A stretch of 64,000 nucleotides of DNA from Hyphomicrobiales bacterium. GTDB lineage: Bacteria > Pseudomonadota > Alphaproteobacteria > Rhizobiales > Beijerinckiaceae. A program made the translations under genes and the position numbers. A model generated the notes under the pieces. It was not told the DNA's origin. It saw only the letters and a list, made by a program, of their open reading frames with translations, and ran no database searches. Location: assembly GCA_028290285.1 (NCBI GenBank), contig JAQGKD010000090.1, positions 1-64,000 of the forward strand, in the 5' to 3' direction. The stretch's first letter is position 1. Each line of letters opens with the position of its first letter. Shown here piece after piece: positions 61,103 to 64,000 of the stretch.

Positions 61103-61651
61103 TCACCCGGCGAGCGGTCCCTTGTCCCGGAAGCGTCGCTTAAACTCGGCGTCAGCTTTCTCGAAATTTGCAATCACATTCTCCCCAGTGTGGAGGGTCG
61201 TTTCTGCGATCCGAATTCCATCCTCCAGATGGCTGAGCGCTACCTTCTCGACGGTCTTTTTTTGGAGATCTATCGATTTAAAGAGTTTCGCGGCTGCCGT
61301 GGACGTCAACACGGCTTTTCCGCGATCAATTTCAAGCAAGCTGTGAGCCGCCACATTTCTGGCGCGATTCACCTTTTCGACGGCCTTCGCGTAATCCACG
61401 AGCGATTTCTTCCATGATGGAGAAGAAATCTTTTGAGCAAGCGCCTTCAGAATCTCGACCTTCCGCGCGCTGTCCAGAGACGCGACAACTGGCTCGAGCA
61501 TTGGTGTTTTATCCAACCCGAGCGCCGTTATGCAGACGACGTTCATTTGATTGTCCAGCGCAGAGGCGAGCATGACGAGTTCGCCGACTATTGCGTATGC
61601 GCGCTTGATTTCGTCGGTCTCGGCCGACGATGCGTCTGACTTGTTGCTCAT
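61103..61651 (-). CDS. Putative HEPN-like protein, 182 aa
   Basis: All-helical protein with a RNVAAH segment at about residues 97-102, fitting the R-x4-6-H signature of HEPN ribonucleases. Flanking helices (KKSLVDYAKAVEKVNRA, then SLLEI) support an active-site helix. Antisense orientation and moron-like position suggest a phage-defence or toxin role. Start overlaps the previous gene stop (ATGA). Confidence 0.55.
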   Translation of the reverse strand: MSNKSDASSAETDEIKRAYAIVGELVMLASALDNQMNVVCITALGLDKTPMLEPVVASLDSARKVEILKALAQKISSPSWKKSLVDYAKAVEKVNRARNVAAHSLLEIDRGKAVLTSTAAAKLFKSIDLQKKTVEKVALSHLEDGIRIAETTLHTGENVIANFEKADAEFKRRFRDKGPLAG

Positions 61652-61857
61652 GGTTGCTCTTCGGTCGCACCGGTGATCTGCGCGGCTGCGAGACGCCGAT
61701 AGCCTTCACGCTCCTCGTCGCCGATCGACGCCATGGTTAGGCCACCCGGCGTCCGGATGACAAACAGGACATCCCAGACGAGACCGGGCGGCGCCTCTTT
61801 CTCGAATATCGCGCGCGCCAGCTGCTCGATCGCCTCCGCATCGGTCTTGTCGCTCAT
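61648..61857 (-). CDS. Small acidic protein, 69 aa
   Basis: ATG at 61857 with GGGGG upstream: MSDKTDAEAIEQLARAIFEKEA. It ends EEQP and is ATGA-coupled to the HEPN-like gene, consistent with a two-gene toxin/antitoxin or regulator pair, but there is no motif to prove it. Confidence 0.6.
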   Translation of the reverse strand: MSDKTDAEAIEQLARAIFEKEAPPGLVWDVLFVIRTPGGLTMASIGDEEREGYRRLAAAQITGATEEQP

Positions 61858-62016
61858 CGTTCGCCCCCTGTTTGCTGCGGCTCCGTCGATCCTAGAGCAC
61901 TTTTGTCCCTCCTGTCCCCCGGTTGTCCCTCTCCGGTTCCGGGCAGGGCACGGGCGGACGCCGCCTGAGCGGCACCGCCGACCATCAGTCTGACCATTCC
62001 ACGAAAGGAGACGCCC

Positions 62017-62265
62017 ATGGCGATCATCGTTCCCTTCCCCACAATCCGCCGGCGCGCCTTCATCGAACGTCAAGCGCATCGTGCGTCCTGCCTTTCTCCG
62101 GAATCCGGCGAGAAGCACATTCGCCGGCAACTGGACATCCAGTCTGAAACCATGGCTCGGAAAGGGATCCATGCCGCTCAAATCGAGCACGAACGGATCA
62201 CGCTCGAGGCCGCTATCAGGGCCGAACTGGTGCGCGCTCGCCTGTTTCCGACGGGTGCTGCATGA
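62017..62265 (+). CDS. DUF6074-type small protein, 82 aa
   Basis: ATG at 62017, AAAGGAGAC upstream. MAIIVPFPTIRRRAFIERQA matches the conserved phage/rhizobial pattern PFPxxRRxxFIxxxA. Basic, helical. Stop overlaps the next start (ATGA). Function unknown. Confidence 0.7.
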   Translation: MAIIVPFPTIRRRAFIERQAHRASCLSPESGEKHIRRQLDIQSETMARKGIHAAQIEHERITLEAAIRAELVRARLFPTGAA

Positions 62266-62762
62266 GCAAGCGGAGCCGAAGGAAGCCGGCCGTCGAGGCG
62301 TTCATCATGCACCGGAGAGAGATGCGCGAATCTGTTGCGTGGTGGGCATTGCCGAACGACGCGCGAAGGGTGCTCGACCGGCTCGAGATCGAGCACATGC
62401 GGCATGGCGGGTCCGAAAACGGCTCCCTGATTTGCACCTACTCCGACTTCGCCAAAACCGGGATTCGTCGAGCATCCGTCGCTCTCGCTATCAGGCAGTG
62501 TGTCGCGCTGGGCTTTCTGAAGATCGCGAAGCAGGGCGCGCGCTCACGGGCCGAATTCCGCGCGCCATCGCTCTACCTACTCACTTATGTCAACGGCGGC
62601 GGGAAAAGCCCCCCACCGACAGATGAGTGGCGCAGGCTGGCCTCTGAGGAGGCCGCCGCGCTCGCTTTGGTGCAAGCGAGGCGGGTTCATGAGGAGCACC
62701 GCCAATCAAGGACCCTGGACCAAGATATAGATAGTAGGCTCGCTGGCGCGTCTAGACCGTAG
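62262..62762 (+). CDS. Phage HTH protein, 166 aa
   Basis: MSKRSRRKPAVEAFIMHRRE; winged-helix-like segment NGSLICTYSDFAKTGIRRASVALAIRQCVALGFL followed by an acidic tail. It resembles phage replication or regulatory proteins. Its 3' end contains the first of several GGCTCGCTGG repeats. Start ATGA-coupled. Confidence 0.75.
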   Translation: MSKRSRRKPAVEAFIMHRREMRESVAWWALPNDARRVLDRLEIEHMRHGGSENGSLICTYSDFAKTGIRRASVALAIRQCVALGFLKIAKQGARSRAEFRAPSLYLLTYVNGGGKSPPPTDEWRRLASEEAAALALVQARRVHEEHRQSRTLDQDIDSRLAGASRP

Positions 62763-62812
62763 GCTCACCAGCGAGCCTAGGCAGGCCCTTTCTGTAGGCT
62801 CGCTGGTGAGCC
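62762..62812. repeat. 16-bp inverted repeat, strong stem-loop
   Basis: GGCTCACCAGCGAGCC at 62762-62777 is the exact reverse complement of GGCTCGCTGGTGAGCC at 62797-62812. Partial direct copies occur at 62737-62750 and 62821-62838. T-rich DNA follows at 62839. A terminator, origin or recombination site are all possible. Confidence 0.6.
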
Positions 62813-62916
62813 CGGGGCCGGAGCGCTGGTGAGCCCGGCTTTTTAAATTTTGAGCCGTCGGAACGCGGCCTCCGCTTTCCCCCAAACGCCACCTCTCGAC
62901 AATCCGGAATCCTGCA

Positions 62917-63681
62917 ATGACCAGCTCCTCTGAACGGGGCGGGCGGCCTCGCGGCCGTCCCGCTGGCCGCGTGCCGTTGTGTGAGGACCGGGAGCGACAT
63001 GAGATCGTTATTCTCGCCGTGATCCTCAAGATCGCCGGCCACCTTCGCAAGCACCCGACCGCCCTCGGCGTGTTCGCACTGCTCGACACCTGGTCCGTTG
63101 TTAGCCGCACCATCAACCCAGGGACGCCGATCGAGATCATCTCGCGACGAACCGAATCCTACGCGCGCAGCCGTCAGAAATATCTCGTTCGAAAGTGCGA
63201 TGTCGTGCGCGTGAGCCGCGCGTCGAGATGTGATGCGGGAGCGAGCTGGCTCCGTCACTCGGTGGCGATCATCACTGCGTTTCTGAACGGTGGTGCCGAC
63301 GAGGGAATCCTCGCGGAAGCCGACTGGCGCGCCTTGCTGCCCGAACTCACCATGATCAGGGACGTGCTGAAGTCGCCCTGTCGAAAGATTTTTTTCGTCG
63401 CATTTTATTTGGAACTGCGCCCCTTGGCGAACGGGTGCAGTCTGCGCCTGAACGACGAAAGGAGCCGGCCGATGCGAATGGCATTTCAGATCGATGATGT
63501 CCCAGGGATGGTCTCGCTTTCGCGCGACGCGATCGACGATGCGATCCGCACCGGCGCGCTCGTCGCCAAAGAGGCCGGCGGCCGTCAGGTCGTCCTCACG
63601 ACCGATCTGCAAAACTTCATGGACGGGCTGCCTCCCGTCCGCATCGCGAATGCGAAATCGAAGAAGGGCACGGCGCAATGA
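62917..63681 (+). CDS. Phage regulatory-like protein, possibly two fused genes
   Basis: A 254-residue open frame from 62917. Residues 1-180 are helix-rich, with a basic N-terminus (GGRPRGRPAGRVP). Residues 186-254 (MRMAFQIDDVPGMVSLSRDAI) look like a separate small excisionase/HTH protein, and an ideal AAAGGAG sits before the in-frame ATG at 63472. Either the two are fused by lost stop codons or the inner start also yields a short product. Last gene ATGA-coupled to the next. Confidence 0.6.
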   Translation: MTSSSERGGRPRGRPAGRVPLCEDRERHEIVILAVILKIAGHLRKHPTALGVFALLDTWSVVSRTINPGTPIEIISRRTESYARSRQKYLVRKCDVVRVSRASRCDAGASWLRHSVAIITAFLNGGADEGILAEADWRALLPELTMIRDVLKSPCRKIFFVAFYLELRPLANGCSLRLNDERSRPMRMAFQIDDVPGMVSLSRDAIDDAIRTGALVAKEAGGRQVVLTTDLQNFMDGLPPVRIANAKSKKGTAQ

Positions 63682-64000
63682 TGTCTACATCTGCGAGGCC
63701 GATCTCGTCGAACCCGCTTTTATGCGTTGCTCACGAGACGCTTGCTCGCGGGAGCGCAGCGTCTCTTGCCGAGATCGCAGTTGCGCAGGAGATGGCACGT
63801 CATGGGCATTCCGCTGCCACAGAGCAACTCGCTGAGGCCATGAGCGCCTTGGAAGTCGAGAGGACAATGCATGAGCATCGCTTCAACGAGCAGATGGCCA
63901 GCCTCGGTATCTCGACGCGCATGGCCACCGCGATCGGCGAAATGCACACAGCCGCAGCGATCCTGGCTCAGCTAACCGACCTTCACGACGCTGCGGCCAA
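63678..64000 (+). CDS. Hypothetical phage protein, 3' end beyond the window
   Basis: ATG at 63678 overlaps the previous stop (ATGA). The frame stays open through 64000 (107 codons), encoding MMSTSARPISSNPLLCV and an Ala/Glu/Met-rich helical chain with LARGSAASLAEIAVAQEMA. No family recognised. Confidence 0.55.
   Translation, partial: MMSTSARPISSNPLLCVAHETLARGSAASLAEIAVAQEMARHGHSAATEQLAEAMSALEVERTMHEHRFNEQMASLGISTRMATAIGEMHTAAAILAQLTDLHDAAA

Noticed and set aside
62737..62838. CRISPR array
   Set aside because: Repeats are too short, irregularly spaced and partly inverted; no cas genes are in the window.

Overview
The window looks like a piece of a GC-rich alphaproteobacterial chromosome, most likely order Hyphomicrobiales (Rhizobiales). 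The grounds are two outer-membrane beta-barrel proteins whose mature ends begin AADLP...PAPYAA, an HWE-family histidine kinase, many small-molecule ABC and tripartite-transporter binding proteins, and phage genes of the type common in Rhizobiales prophages. I cannot name the genus.

Positions 1-29.8 kb are chromosomal. They hold: a catabolic cluster (end of a probable flavin hydroxylase, an SsuA/THI5-like binding protein, a maleamate-amidase-like hydrolase, an NmrA-like protein); an Lrp-type regulator divergent from a large pyruvate-dehydrogenase-E1-like enzyme (MdeB-like); a DUF1330 protein with a Bug-type binding protein; a Crp-like regulator; two transglutaminase-like proteins; a tightly coupled leftward operon (ATPase, two permeases, two binding proteins, alpha/beta hydrolase); an OprB-like porin; a MarR regulator divergent from a double-VOC protein and a TauE-like exporter; two outer-membrane barrels; and an Fe3+ ABC transporter operon (fbpABC type).

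At 30.05-31.75 kb, directly behind the iron transporter, sits a retron. Its reverse transcriptase carries the retron hallmarks NAxxH and VTG plus a YADD active site, and is fused to a C-terminal trypsin-like protease with a complete His-Asp-Ser set. Just upstream, an exact 11-bp inverted repeat bounds a 118-nt structured segment that fits the msr-msd RNA. The right-hand repeat overlaps the ribosome binding site of the reverse transcriptase gene. This is the strongest candidate for an unusual system in the window. A convergent HWE histidine kinase follows.

From 33.3 kb to beyond the right edge lies a large integrated element, most likely a prophage. Its left end is a 3' fragment of a tRNA-Thr(GGT) gene next to a tyrosine integrase. 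A leftward operon (44.1 to 33.5 kb) carries SSB, HNH, YqaJ-type exonuclease, RecT, DEDDh exonuclease, a ParB-like protein, a J-domain protein, an excisionase-like protein and the integrase. A lambda-like switch lies at 44.1-46.5 kb: an S24-type repressor, three operators upstream of the leftward operon at exact 30-bp spacing, and three operators between the repressor and the rightward operon. Morons encoding secreted or membrane proteins lie between the operator blocks. The rightward operon (46.45-53.8 kb) encodes DNA-binding proteins, a RuvC-like resolvase, a methyltransferase, a CHC2/Toprim primase and a RepA-like helicase, nearly all start-stop overlapped. After a terminator-bearing gap come a GPZ-like tail protein, a terminase-small-subunit-like protein, antisense accessory genes (a two-membrane-segment protein, proline-rich and lysine-rich proteins, a HEPN-like protein), an SF2 helicase and further DNA-binding genes. 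The other end of the element, where an intact tRNA-Thr should lie, is outside the window.
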